From a virus: a stretch of DNA of 64,000 nucleotides. A program made the position numbers and the translations under genes. The notes under the pieces are model-generated. The model saw only the letters and a list, made by a program, of their open reading frames with translations. It had not been told where the DNA came from and did no database searches. Positions 30,403 through 37,677 of the stretch are shown piece by piece (position 1 is the stretch's first letter; each line of letters opens with the position of its first letter). The stretch spans positions 1 to 64,000 of IMG/VR virus record IMGVR_UViG_3300042868_010004; one strand, 5' to 3'.

Positions 30403-31026
30403 ATGAATACCACCGATCTAAATAAAGAAAAGTTTGTCGCCCTCGTGGGTGCTCTGTCCGTATATTTCCCTGATTATCAGGTCGAAATGAAGGCGGAGGA
30501 TGTTTGCGCCCGGTTTGCCTTTAAGACTGACCCGGCAAAAGGTTTCTGGCTCCGCCCCGATGTTTATCGCGGGAAGTTTGAAATCACTCCATATTTTAAG
30601 AAGTTGCCCAATTATAGCATTTCGGAAATTTATGATAAGGAAGGTAAAAAGATTTCGCCTCCGTCCGCCGGTTTCAGTATTGATCGCCCCGTTGAGGCAA
30701 TTGCAAAGGGTATTAAAACCCGATTCTTCCCGGATTTTGAATTGTATTATTCCGAATGGTTAAATAAGTGGGAAAGCAGTCATAAATATAAAACGGGGAA
30801 GGAAGAGGTTATTAAAACCTTGGCGGAAATTGTTGGGGTGCCAGCCGAAAGCGGCCACAATGGAGAAATTCGAGAAAATCTCTCTCTTTATCGTTCGCCT
30901 CACGCCAGTCTTAAAGAATATCTGTCGGATATTCGTGTTTCATCCCCGGAAAGCATTGAAATTAAGACTTCCTATCTCAACCTTGAACAGGCGAAAAAGT
31001 TGTTGGAATTTATTAAGACGATCTGA
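30403..31026 (+). CDS. Hypothetical protein, 207 aa
   Basis: Start at 30403 follows the A/C-rich leader; an upstream in-frame start is in the leader itself. Alpha/beta composition with VALVGALSVYFPDYQVEMKA, FWLRPDVYRGKFEITPYFKK, and a C-terminal helical region. No recognised family. Confidence 0.65.
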   Translation: MNTTDLNKEKFVALVGALSVYFPDYQVEMKAEDVCARFAFKTDPAKGFWLRPDVYRGKFEITPYFKKLPNYSISEIYDKEGKKISPPSAGFSIDRPVEAIAKGIKTRFFPDFELYYSEWLNKWESSHKYKTGKEEVIKTLAEIVGVPAESGHNGEIRENLSLYRSPHASLKEYLSDIRVSSPESIEIKTSYLNLEQAKKLLEFIKTI

Positions 31027-31071
31027 AAACCCATGAAAAGCACGGGGAATAACAAAAACTCACTCTGAAAT

Positions 31072-31554
31072 ATGAAAAATCAGAAACTTCTATATGGTCG
31101 GAAAATCGGCTCGGAAGAGCAAATTCTTTCTTCTCAGCCTGAGAATTTTGAAAAAGTCAGAGTTTTGGCCGCGCGGGACGGTTTTGGATATTTCCGGGAG
31201 GCTGAATCCCGAAAAAAAATGGCCACAACCTTAGACTTTTATTCTCAAACTCGCATTTCCTTGCCCGATCAAATGGGTCGGGCGACTTTGAAAAATGTTT
31301 TAGAGGCGGCAGATGCGGTCGGCTGTATTGAAATTACGATTCGGCATATTGCGCAAGCGGAGGGTCCGGCATTAAATAAAACCTGTGAAGATTCTTTGAA
31401 TGAATTCGGAATACATAAACTAACCTTGGCGCGGGCTAAACATATTCTTTCTCTTTGGAAGAAATGGACTTGGCCCTATGCGGCAAATATAGGCCAGCTT
31501 CCTAAATTATCAGACTGCACTCAATTTTTATATGATTTGAAGCGAAATAAATAA
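31072..31554 (+). CDS. Hypothetical protein, 160 aa
   Basis: Soluble; mid segment (MGRATLKNVLEAADAVGCIE) and C-terminal ARAKHILSLWKKWTWPYAAN. Unknown. Confidence 0.65.
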   Translation: MKNQKLLYGRKIGSEEQILSSQPENFEKVRVLAARDGFGYFREAESRKKMATTLDFYSQTRISLPDQMGRATLKNVLEAADAVGCIEITIRHIAQAEGPALNKTCEDSLNEFGIHKLTLARAKHILSLWKKWTWPYAANIGQLPKLSDCTQFLYDLKRNK

Positions 31555-31578
31555 TCAGAATAAATCCCGAATTCCGCC

Positions 31579-31606
31579 TTGACTTTGCCCGACCTTTCTA
31601 TACAGT
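31579..31606 (+). promoter_or_regulatory. Early-type promoter before 31646
   Basis: TTGACT (31579-31584), 16-bp spacer, TACAGT (31601-31606), then cataaacgtaatac. Confidence 0.6.
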
Positions 31607-31645
31607 CATAAACGTAATACAGACAATCTAAAAACAAATCCGACC

Positions 31646-31843
31646 ATGAATGACACTCGAACCGATTGGGAGAAATATCAGGCTTGGCTCAAAGCCGTTT
31701 TGATTTGCGCTGAAAATGGTTGGAAAAACATTTCCGGCTGGATTTTCAAAGCGCCCGGCGGCACAATTCATGATTTGAGCGCGGCGGATTTAACCCGCCT
31801 GAATTATATTGAAAAGAACGGAAGTTTTTTGATCGCGGCCTGA
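31646..31843 (+). CDS. Small phage protein, 65 aa
   Basis: ENGWKNISGWIFKAPGGTIH then DLSAADLTRLNYIEKNG. The G-W-x-F-x-x-P-x-G-x-x-H-D-L-S-A-A-D-L pattern recurs in small phage proteins. Unknown function. Confidence 0.7.
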   Translation: MNDTRTDWEKYQAWLKAVLICAENGWKNISGWIFKAPGGTIHDLSAADLTRLNYIEKNGSFLIAA

Positions 31844-31849
31844 ATAACA

Positions 31850-32044
31850 ATGAATACATCCGCAAAAGAATTCGCCCGCGCCTTTTATCTTGATTGGGTT
31901 AATAATTATATCTCGCTCGAAAAGATTGCCGAGCATCACGGAATTTCCGTTGAGTTGGCCCGCCTTTTAATTTCCGAAGGTCGGGATACCCATATAAACA
32001 GGATTGGGATGGCAAATGAAACGTTGGTCGAACTTAAGAAATAA
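31850..32044 (+). CDS. Small HTH-like protein, 64 aa
   Basis: The segment YISLEKIAEHHGISVELARL fits a helix-turn-helix (A-x-x-x-G-I-S) and is followed by a short basic tail. Possibly a small DNA-binding protein. The call rests on one motif. Confidence 0.5.
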   Translation: MNTSAKEFARAFYLDWVNNYISLEKIAEHHGISVELARLLISEGRDTHINRIGMANETLVELKK

Positions 32045-32110
32045 AAAACAATCTACAAAAATTATTGAGCGAAGCGAAATAACCGTTTCGCCGCGAAGCA
32101 AGAAACAATT

Positions 32111-32383
32111 ATGAATACAAACAGTTCTGAAACCGCCCTCTTTACTCCTATCGGTAATTTTGATAATCTATATTTTACCAAGGGCCAGAAATACCAAGGG
32201 CGGAAAGTAAATGATCTTCTCTGGGAGGTTACTTGTGATAAGGGTTGTAAACGAATTATAATGCCGGATTGCCCATCCCCGCATCTCATACAGAGGACGG
32301 AGGGGAAGGATATGAAGTATTTCAACTCCTCTCATAAAGTCACTGGGAAATTTGTTTTTGTTAAGACCGAAGACAAACAATAA
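32111..32383 (+). CDS. Hypothetical protein, 90 aa
   Basis: Beta-rich. YFTKGQKYQGRKVNDLLWEV then CDKGCKRIIMPDCPSPHLIQ, with three Cys and a His that could bind zinc. The leader carries a GCGAAA/TTTCGC hairpin just upstream. Unknown. Confidence 0.6.
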   Translation: MNTNSSETALFTPIGNFDNLYFTKGQKYQGRKVNDLLWEVTCDKGCKRIIMPDCPSPHLIQRTEGKDMKYFNSSHKVTGKFVFVKTEDKQ

Positions 32384-32418
32384 AAACGGAAAAACTGTTT
32401 AAATTCCGAAAAACAGGG

Positions 32419-32447
32419 TTGACTCTCCCCGGTTTGCCTGTCAGGGT
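32419..32447 (+). promoter_or_regulatory. Early-type promoter before 32487
   Basis: TTGACT (32419-32424), 17-bp spacer, CAGGGT (32442-32447), followed by an A-rich leader. Confidence 0.5.
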
Positions 32448-32486
32448 AGGGGAGTAATAAAAAACCAAACACGAAAATCTCCGAAA

Positions 32487-32678
32487 ATGAATCCTACCTT
32501 TTACAAAACATTCAAACGCTCCTGCACGAATTTCAAAACCTTCGCCAGCGCGCGAAAGATTACGGTTGATACCGGTTTGACTTATGAGCAGGCGCGGAAG
32601 TAATGCGAGGAATTCAATAAAAACCGCTCGGCGGCGCAAATCCGTAAAGGTACGATGATGGAATTCACGGCGGAATAA
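32487..32678 (+). pseudogene. Small gene interrupted by in-frame TAA
   Basis: ATG 32487 reads TFYKTFKRSCTNFKTFASAR, then KITVDTGLTYEQARK, then TAA at 32601-32603. The same frame continues with CEEFNKNRSAAQIRKGTMMEF and a stop at 32676-32678. Intact phage relatives have ARKI-x-V-x-x-GLTY-x-E/Q-A followed directly by x-M-C-x-x-FN-x-NR-T/S-x-x-Q-x-x-KGT-x-x-EFT. One sense codon has become TAA. The interruption at TAA argues against simple TGA recoding for the other broken genes. Confidence 0.7.
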
Positions 32679-32712
32679 CACAAATAATCTAAAAATAAAA
32701 AAGGATTGGATT

Positions 32713-33072
32713 ATGAATATCACAAAAGAAATGCTTCTGGAAACCGTTAAGACTCTTAAGGGATGGGGCTTCCGAGTTTTTATTAATGAGAATAACGATT
32801 GTTACTGTTATATATCTGACGGAAAACAAATTGGGTATATCGAGATTGATCGTCTCGGCGGATATAATTTTTCAACCAAACACAAAGAAAATAAACAGAC
32901 CGGCACAGGCTTTGCGATTGCTCGGAATGCGGTTTTGACAAAAGAAAATGCGGAAAAATGTTTTGCATTCGCGCCGGATTGGGTGCTTGGGCGTGATTTA
33001 CATACGGTTGAGAAATATACCTTGGACAAATACCTGAAAACCTATTGGGGGAAAAATCTTACAGAGGTTTGA
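32713..33072 (+). CDS. Hypothetical protein, 119 aa
   Basis: Preceded by GGA-rich leader (aaaggattggattATG). Beta-alpha protein (CYCYISDGKQIGYIEIDRLG, TGTGFAIARNAVLTKENAEK). These small phage proteins resemble each other around G-Y-x-x-x-x-R, but function is unknown. Confidence 0.65.
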   Translation: MNITKEMLLETVKTLKGWGFRVFINENNDCYCYISDGKQIGYIEIDRLGGYNFSTKHKENKQTGTGFAIARNAVLTKENAEKCFAFAPDWVLGRDLHTVEKYTLDKYLKTYWGKNLTEV

Positions 33073-33097
33073 AATAAAATTCAAATAAACCCCGACT

Positions 33098-33298
33098 ATG
33101 AAAAGCAATACCTTTGCGTTTGGTTTAATTTCCGGCGCGGCTCCCTCTGGTTTTAATTGGCAAGTGTTATTACATGCGGAGGGCGGCGGACTGGATCAAG
33201 TGATGAATTTTAAGACAACGGAGGGAATGAATGTTGCAATGCTCGGACTCGGATTGAAATTAAGTAAAGGCGGGGCCAGTTATTTGCCCGCGAATTAA
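33098..33298 (+). CDS. Small glycine-rich protein, 66 aa
   Basis: SNTFAFGLISGAAPSGFNWQ and GLGLKLSKGGASYL. Gly/Ser/Ala-rich and probably soluble. Unknown. Confidence 0.55.
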   Translation: MKSNTFAFGLISGAAPSGFNWQVLLHAEGGGLDQVMNFKTTEGMNVAMLGLGLKLSKGGASYLPAN

Positions 33299-33338
33299 AA
33301 AAATCTGAAAATAATTCTAAAATTCAGCTAGAATTGTC

Positions 33339-33366
33339 TTGCAACAGGGCGGGGCTTTGCTATGGT
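33339..33366 (+). promoter_or_regulatory. Early-type promoter before 33416
   Basis: TTGCAA (33339-33344), 16-bp spacer, TATGGT (33361-33366), then ttaggagtaacaag. Confidence 0.55.
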
Positions 33367-33415
33367 TTAGGAGTAACAAGCGAAACCAATCCGAAAACAC
33401 TCGAAAAACTCCGCC

Positions 33416-33877
33416 ATGACAATCTACGAACCAGTTATTTCCTACCGCAAAAAAGAAATTGAAGCGGTTGAATTGATAGATGCGGCCTCCGCTTACAAAC
33501 ATATTAAAGATTTCCTCTGGTCAATCCGCGATTTCAATCCAAATAAAGAATATGCGGTTTTGGTCGGGATGAATACTCGCGGGATTGTTAAATTCACCCG
33601 CATTCTTTCAATCGGGACCGACAATCAATGTTTGGTGACTCCGAGGGAAGTAATAAAGGAAATTCTTCTTTCGAATTGCAATTCTTTTATTCTGGCCCAT
33701 TCCCATCCTACGGGAGATCCCGGCCCTTCCTCCGCTGATAGTCAAATCACTCGGAAAATAAGAGAGGCGGCGGGCATTATGGATATTCAGTTCCGCGATC
33801 ATATTATTATCGGGCTGCCCGAAAATGATCCGGCGGGGCTTGGTTATTATTCTTATCGGGAGGCGGGTTTGATTTAA
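33416..33877 (+). CDS. radC-like: RadC-like JAB/JAMM metalloprotein
   Basis: A 153-residue protein with the RadC/JAMM zinc motif AHSHPTGDPGPSSAD (about 94-108): His95, His97 and Asp108 as ligands, Ser in the usual PSxxD position. This is the C-terminal RadC domain alone, without the helix-hairpin-helix N-terminus of full RadC. RadC proteins are found on many plasmids, phages and islands; their role is unresolved and the old repair assignment is in doubt. It has its own promoter. Confidence 0.85.
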   Translation: MTIYEPVISYRKKEIEAVELIDAASAYKHIKDFLWSIRDFNPNKEYAVLVGMNTRGIVKFTRILSIGTDNQCLVTPREVIKEILLSNCNSFILAHSHPTGDPGPSSADSQITRKIREAAGIMDIQFRDHIIIGLPENDPAGLGYYSYREAGLI

Positions 33878-33913
33878 ATCGGAAAATAAAATTCAGAATT
33901 CGGAATAAAAGCC

Positions 33914-33942
33914 TTGCAATGAAGCCGGGCGTCTGTCATTAT
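33914..33942 (+). promoter_or_regulatory. Early-type promoter before 33968
   Basis: TTGCAA (33914-33919), 17-bp spacer, CATTAT (33937-33942), then ctgaattgtaataac. Confidence 0.6.
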
Positions 33943-33967
33943 CTGAATTGTAATAACTGAAATACCA

Positions 33968-34234
33968 ATGAAATCCACCGAAATTAAGAAAATCCTGAAA
34001 GAAAAATTTAATCTTTCCGTCCGCGTGCATACAGGCGTGAGCAAAAATCCTTTCATAAGGGCAAGTCTTGGTTATGACAATCCGGTCAAATTCCCTTTGT
34101 CTTTCCGTCAAAAATGTTTGCGGGTTATTTATGGGGAGGATTGCACGTTTGCAGAAAACGGAAATGCCGGAAATGTCGCCCCGCATATGATTGCAATGCA
34201 TAGTCAGCAATGGGAAAAGGCTCTGGCGGACTGA
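33968..34234 (+). CDS. Hypothetical mobile-element-type protein, 88 aa
   Basis: Starts KSTEIKKILKEKFNLSVRVH; KS-x-E-I-K-K-x-L-K-E-K-F is frequent at the start of proteins from plasmids and conjugative elements that interact with large polyvalent proteins. The rest is basic with two Cys. Function unknown. Confidence 0.6.
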   Translation: MKSTEIKKILKEKFNLSVRVHTGVSKNPFIRASLGYDNPVKFPLSFRQKCLRVIYGEDCTFAENGNAGNVAPHMIAMHSQQWEKALAD

Positions 34235-34301
34235 AAAACAATTCCGAAATAAGCAAAAAATAAATCAGATCCCTGTATGAAAAACACTTCAATCTCTTGG
34301 C

Positions 34302-34341
34302 ATTAAAGAATGTAAAGGCAATTCCGCCTCCATTCTTTAAT
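34302..34341 (+). promoter_or_regulatory. Long hairpin directly upstream of zinc-ribbon gene
   Basis: Perfect 11-bp inverted repeat ATTAAAGAATG / CATTCTTTAAT with 18 nt between, which itself contains GGC/GCC. The 3' arm ends 2 nt before ATG 34344 and contains a -10-like CATTCT. There is no T tract after it, so it is more likely a translational or operator element than a terminator. Confidence 0.5.
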
Positions 34342-34343
34342 AT

Positions 34344-34538
34344 ATGCAAAACAAAAAAATCGTTGTCAAAGGTTTGGTCCGCTTGGAAATGACTTGCCCG
34401 CATTGCGAAAAAAAATCTTTCCAAAGCGTTTTGTCGAAAAATTTCACTTGGGATTGCCCTTGGTGTCAGAAGATCAATCACTTTGACTTTTCGCGCGGAT
34501 ATTCCGTGAAGATCGAAGATTTGAAGGGATTGGAATAA
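34344..34538 (+). CDS. Small zinc-ribbon protein, 64 aa
   Basis: Two Cys-x-x-Cys knuckles, TCPHCEKKS and DCPWCQKIN (about residues 17-45), form a typical treble-clef zinc ribbon in a 64-residue protein. Such proteins usually bind nucleic acid or RNA polymerase. Start lies at the foot of a long hairpin, so its translation may be controlled. A terminator follows. Confidence 0.75.
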   Translation: MQNKKIVVKGLVRLEMTCPHCEKKSFQSVLSKNFTWDCPWCQKINHFDFSRGYSVKIEDLKGLE

Positions 34539-34549
34539 AAATCACAGAT

Positions 34550-34583
34550 TGCCCGCTTTATTAATTTGAGGCGGGTATTTTTT
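34550..34583 (+). terminator. Intrinsic terminator
   Basis: Stem TGCCCGC with GCGGGTA around a 14-nt loop, followed by TTTTTT. Confidence 0.7.
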
Positions 34584-34615
34584 AGAAAAGTATTTTAAAA
34601 ACAGGATAAATTAGC

Positions 34616-34643
34616 TTGATTTCGTCCGGTTTCCTGTCATTGT
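34616..34643 (+). promoter_or_regulatory. Early-type promoter before 34668
   Basis: TTGATT (34616-34621), 16-bp spacer, CATTGT (34638-34643), then cttaaatgtaacaag. Last member before the gene-poor region. Confidence 0.55.
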
Positions 34644-34667
34644 CTTAAATGTAACAAGAACACTACC

Positions 34668-35018
34668 ATGAAAAACAAAAAAGATGATCGTAACGGCGAC
34701 TTTTCCGAGTTCGCCTCTTATATTGTTAATTCGTCAGAGCCTCGCTATATGCAACCAAACGAAAAACTCAGCCTGAAATATACAATCGCGCTCAGAGTTC
34801 GATCAATGGGTCCGACCGGCTTTCCCGGAATTAAATATGAGATCCGGCAACAGTATATCGGATCGGAAGGTCTGACTGACGAAATGATTGAAAAGGCAAT
34901 TACGGAAATGGTCCGCGATGGTATTATTGAACAGTATGATGATATGGCCGGGCAATATGTAAGCGGGCCGAATATGGAAAACATGGAACTGCCGGAAAAT
35001 AAGTTTGAATTGCGGTAA
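34668..35018 (+). CDS. Hypothetical protein, 116 aa
   Basis: Last gene of the left block, enclosed by its own promoter and terminator. LKYTIALRVRSMGPTGFPGI, then GLTDEMIEKAITEMVRDGII, which could be a winged-helix-like C-terminal part. A regulatory role is possible but unproved. Confidence 0.65.
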   Translation: MKNKKDDRNGDFSEFASYIVNSSEPRYMQPNEKLSLKYTIALRVRSMGPTGFPGIKYEIRQQYIGSEGLTDEMIEKAITEMVRDGIIEQYDDMAGQYVSGPNMENMELPENKFELR

Positions 35019-35026
35019 AAGTATTC

Positions 35027-35064
35027 TGCCCGCCTCTGGATTTAATTCTGGGGGCGGGTTTTTT
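35027..35064 (+). terminator. Intrinsic terminator closing the left block
   Basis: Stem GCCCGCCTC with GGGGGCGGGT around a 14-nt loop, then six T. Stem sequence is close to that at 34550 and 37842. Confidence 0.8.
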
Positions 35065-35726
35065 GTACCAAGACATAAAGATGGATAAATGAGAATTGGT
35101 CTCAATAACGGAATCAATTCGCGTTTTACCTTTCGAGTTTCTGATCGGGGGAATTAAATACAAACCTGCCTTTCGGGGGAATTAAGACGGGCGGCAATAC
35201 CGATAAAACAAATATAGAGGGCGGAAAACCCAAGGGAAAGCCCGACAGAATTGTTTTACTAAGAATGGTTCCTTATTAAGAATGATTCTAAATAACGATC
35301 CGGCTGAATGATTAAAGCCAAGGGTAAAAACATAAGGATTGATCGCCTAAATATAGGGCTGAAAAGGGGCTTGAAATGAGGTCAAAAGTCGGTCGGTTTT
35401 CTGTCAAATAAAAGGGGCGCGGCACCCTCTGAATGCATCGAAGATGCGGTGATTCAAAAGTTACGTAAATAGTTTAATGCAGAGGTGTTTGCGAAAGATT
35501 TGACGCCTCGCGTCAGCTCTTAAAAGTAATCCAGACAAGGCAATAAATAAAACAACCCCATAGAGATTAAACAGTAAAGAAGAACAAAGGAAATAAATAG
35601 ATAGAGAATGAAAGAACGATATAGGAGAGAATGAATGGAAACAAATAAAGAATGACAGAAGGTTTTTTTGTTTTAGGGATGGGGTTTACATGTCCTCTCC
35701 CCCTATCTCTCGCGCTTTTTTACAAA

Positions 35727-35818
35727 AACGAAAGCAAAACGAAAGCTCTTTAGCCTAAAACGAAAGGTTTTCGTAAGTTTTGAAAGGTTTTCGCCTTAAA
35801 ACGAAAGACAAACGAAAG
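35727..35818 (+). repeat. Iteron-like AACGAAAG cluster
   Basis: Exact AACGAAAG at 35727, 35738, 35759, 35800 and 35811, with a TGAAAGG variant between. The copy at 35759 extends into a CGAAA/TTTCG mini-hairpin. Another exact copy lies at 36589. Spacing is irregular (11, 21, 41, 11). Confidence 0.55.
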
Positions 35819-36131
35819 GTCGGCAAATAAAAACGCGCCGTATTTGAAAGTATATAGACACGAAAAAATTCCCAAAACTGCATGGGATAAATAAAAGTCT
35901 TTCTGAGTATTCCTATAGTTTTTCCTACATGATTCTAAATAAAATTCATTCCGCGTTTCCTTTGTTTCGTTTTGTTTTCAGTGTTTGAACACCCTTGCTT
36001 TTCAGTCGCTAGGCTTGATAGGGAAGGCCGAGGCCTTTAGAGGGAAGCGTCGCGTTAAATACTAGGGAGGTATGTTCGTGAAATGAGTTTACACAGAGCG
36101 GGAATAAAAGGGAAGGCGGGCAGAAAAACAA

Positions 36132-36263
36132 ATGAAAAAGTTTCAAATACTGGGGCGGGCCGCCCAAATAATAAAAATAAAAGTTGCAAATAAGAAAGAC
36201 GGAATGCCCGAAATATTAATGAATGAAGGCCAAATAAATAAAAGGCAAGCCGCTCTGGTTTAA
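36132..36263 (+). CDS. Possible 43-aa basic peptide
   Basis: ATG after gcagaaaaacaa, TAA at 36261-36263. Basic helical product (KKFQILGRAAQIIKIKVANK). The leader resembles those of real genes here, but there is no other support. Confidence 0.3.
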   Translation: MKKFQILGRAAQIIKIKVANKKDGMPEILMNEGQINKRQAALV

Positions 36264-36319
36264 TTATTTAGAAAGCCAAAGGCAGAAAAAGCCCGCCGCC
36301 CAATCTGTTTGTCAAGTAG

Positions 36320-36505
36320 GTAATTCTACGTATGATGGCGGGTAGCATGACAGAGCGGACCACGAAAGCAAGACAAAAATGCGGATCATCACTAAGTAAG
36401 ATTACGTATGAATTCCGTCTTGACTTTTTCTTATAGCAGGCTTGAAATGGTATCGTAGGGGACTGACTTTGAAAAAAGCCCGCTGACTGCCATACGTAGA
36501 ATTAC
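36320..36505. repeat. Inverted and direct copies of a TACGTATG motif
   Basis: GTAATTCTACGTATG at 36320-36334 is found as its exact reverse complement at 36491-36505. A related TAAGTAAGATTACGTATG lies at 36393-36410, and CTAAGTAGTTATACGTATG at 37887-37905. A working consensus is CTAAGTAnTTmTACGTATG. Arrangement suggests operator or initiator-binding sites. Confidence 0.6.
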
Positions 36506-36877
36506 TTAGATGGATTGCCTTGCAAGGTTTGCCGTTTTGGTTATTCGCGCGAGCGCGGGCATGCGTGCGCGTCACACTAAGAGAGACAACGAAAGCCCTA
36601 CCCAATCCCCCGGCCAGCACTCCGTTTTTTACGTTTGTTTTACACAAAAGAGGATTGACACAGTTTTAAGCCGGGCGCGCGTGACAATTTCATTTTCGCT
36701 CTGTTTTTTCTGCTTTCAGAAACTAGGGGTTTCCAACGGTTTACGGGATTGAAAAAACTATTTTTTAGAGAAACAAAACAAAGGCTTGTCAGGAAAACAA
36801 AGAAAGGTTTTTGTCTTCTCATCGAAAGGCAGCAAGCCCAACGGTAAAACAGCTCAAACACTCTTTCCCCTTCCTTC

Positions 36878-37021
36878 ATGTGCAACTCAAACAAAACCGG
36901 CCTTGCAATGTTCCTTTGGCACTTGGCCGCCGCCCTCGCAATTCTGGCAATGTTCGCAATTGCTGGCACTCTGGATTGCCCCCCCCCTTCAAGGTTTAAA
37001 CACCACAGGGTTTTATATTAA
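36878..37021 (+). CDS. Possible 47-aa membrane peptide
   Basis: ATG 36878 to TAA 37019-37021. One clear membrane helix (MFLWHLAAALAILAMFAIAG), followed by a short Pro/Arg/His tail that crosses a C9 run. Character fits a small phage membrane protein; the homopolymer would make the frame sensitive to sequencing error. Confidence 0.45.
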   Translation: MCNSNKTGLAMFLWHLAAALAILAMFAIAGTLDCPPPSRFKHHRVLY

Positions 37022-37137
37022 ACGTATAAACCCCTCTATGTTTCACCCTTGAAACAACCTAGTAAGGTAAACGACTAGTAAAGCCACAAAGGCACGTTTC
37101 CCAGTTCGCAAAACTACTGCATTAGAGCAATCCTACT

Positions 37138-37677
37138 ATGTCCGCCAATATCAAAGCCCTCGTCTCCGCCCTCGCCCTCGCCTCCAAAGCCGTGAAGGCC
37201 CTCCCCCCCGCCCCGTCCTTCGATCATGCCGCCCGACTCGCGATCATGCTCTCCGCCTTTGAGGGTATGCCCGACGCCGAAAAGAAAGCGCGCAATGCAA
37301 CTGACCGACTCAAGGAGCAGTTTGACGCCGCGCATGGTGATTCGTCCGAACGTATCACGCGCACGGTTTTGGCCGAGTTGGCCGAATCCCTCGGGGGGAT
37401 CGAAACTCTCGCCACCGTCGCCGGACGCATGGCCAAGGAAAGTCGGAGCGCGGGCAAGGTCAATGCGACTGCGACCCAGTGGCGCGCCGCCCTGACCGAG
37501 GAAGAGGGTTTTGATAAGAGCCTGCAAGGCTTGGCCGAGAAAGCCTCTGACATGCGCAAGGCTGGCAAGGCGTGGAGTGAGGTCGAAGAGAGTTTGAGCC
37601 TCTCCCCCGCCGCCCGCTCGCAACTCTACCTTGTCGCGAAGGAATTCACCGACCTTTTCCCCGCTAAAGCTGAGTAA
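37138..37677 (+). CDS. GC-rich helical protein, 179 aa, foreign-looking or highly expressed
   Basis: The gene is visibly much richer in G+C than its neighbours, with C/G-ending codons throughout (GCC, CTC, GCG). The product is Ala/Lys/Glu-rich and almost wholly helical (IKALVSALALASKAVKALPP; HAARLAIMLSAFEGMPDAEK) with no recognised domain. It stands alone between the gene-poor region and a terminator at 37842. Either recent acquisition or strong codon selection for high expression would explain the composition. Function unknown. Confidence 0.75.
   Translation: MSANIKALVSALALASKAVKALPPAPSFDHAARLAIMLSAFEGMPDAEKKARNATDRLKEQFDAAHGDSSERITRTVLAELAESLGGIETLATVAGRMAKESRSAGKVNATATQWRAALTEEEGFDKSLQGLAEKASDMRKAGKAWSEVEESLSLSPAARSQLYLVAKEFTDLFPAKAE

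Larger units (their letters stand above)
35065..37137. other. Gene-poor 2.1-kb region, candidate origin/control region
   Basis: In a phage with almost no spacing elsewhere, this 2.1-kb stretch has no convincing gene above 50 codons. It holds a cluster of AACGAAAG iteron-like copies (35727-35818), three copies of a motif ending TACGTATG (36.3-36.5 kb, one inverted), short palindromes (GCATCGAAGATGC; AAGGCCGAGGCCTT), GC-rich alternating stretches near 36546-36575, a C9 run near 36980 and two possible tiny ORFs. It separates early and late blocks. Replication origin, regulatory region or packaging-related region are all possible. Confidence 0.6.

Noticed and set aside
16895-32678. Stop-codon recoding (TGA read as sense)
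   Set aside because: Many genes end normally in TGA, one broken gene has TAA instead, others are frameshifts, and no suppressor tRNA is among those seen.
36420-36448. TTGACT box as a further early promoter
   Set aside because: Hexamers at 16-17 bp (TTGAAA, TGAAAT) are poor -10 boxes and no clear gene follows within 400 bp; kept only as part of the motif finding.
36510-36752. 80-residue open frame in the gene-poor region
   Set aside because: Arg/Ser-rich composition from GC-rich palindromic DNA, no leader resembling other genes here.
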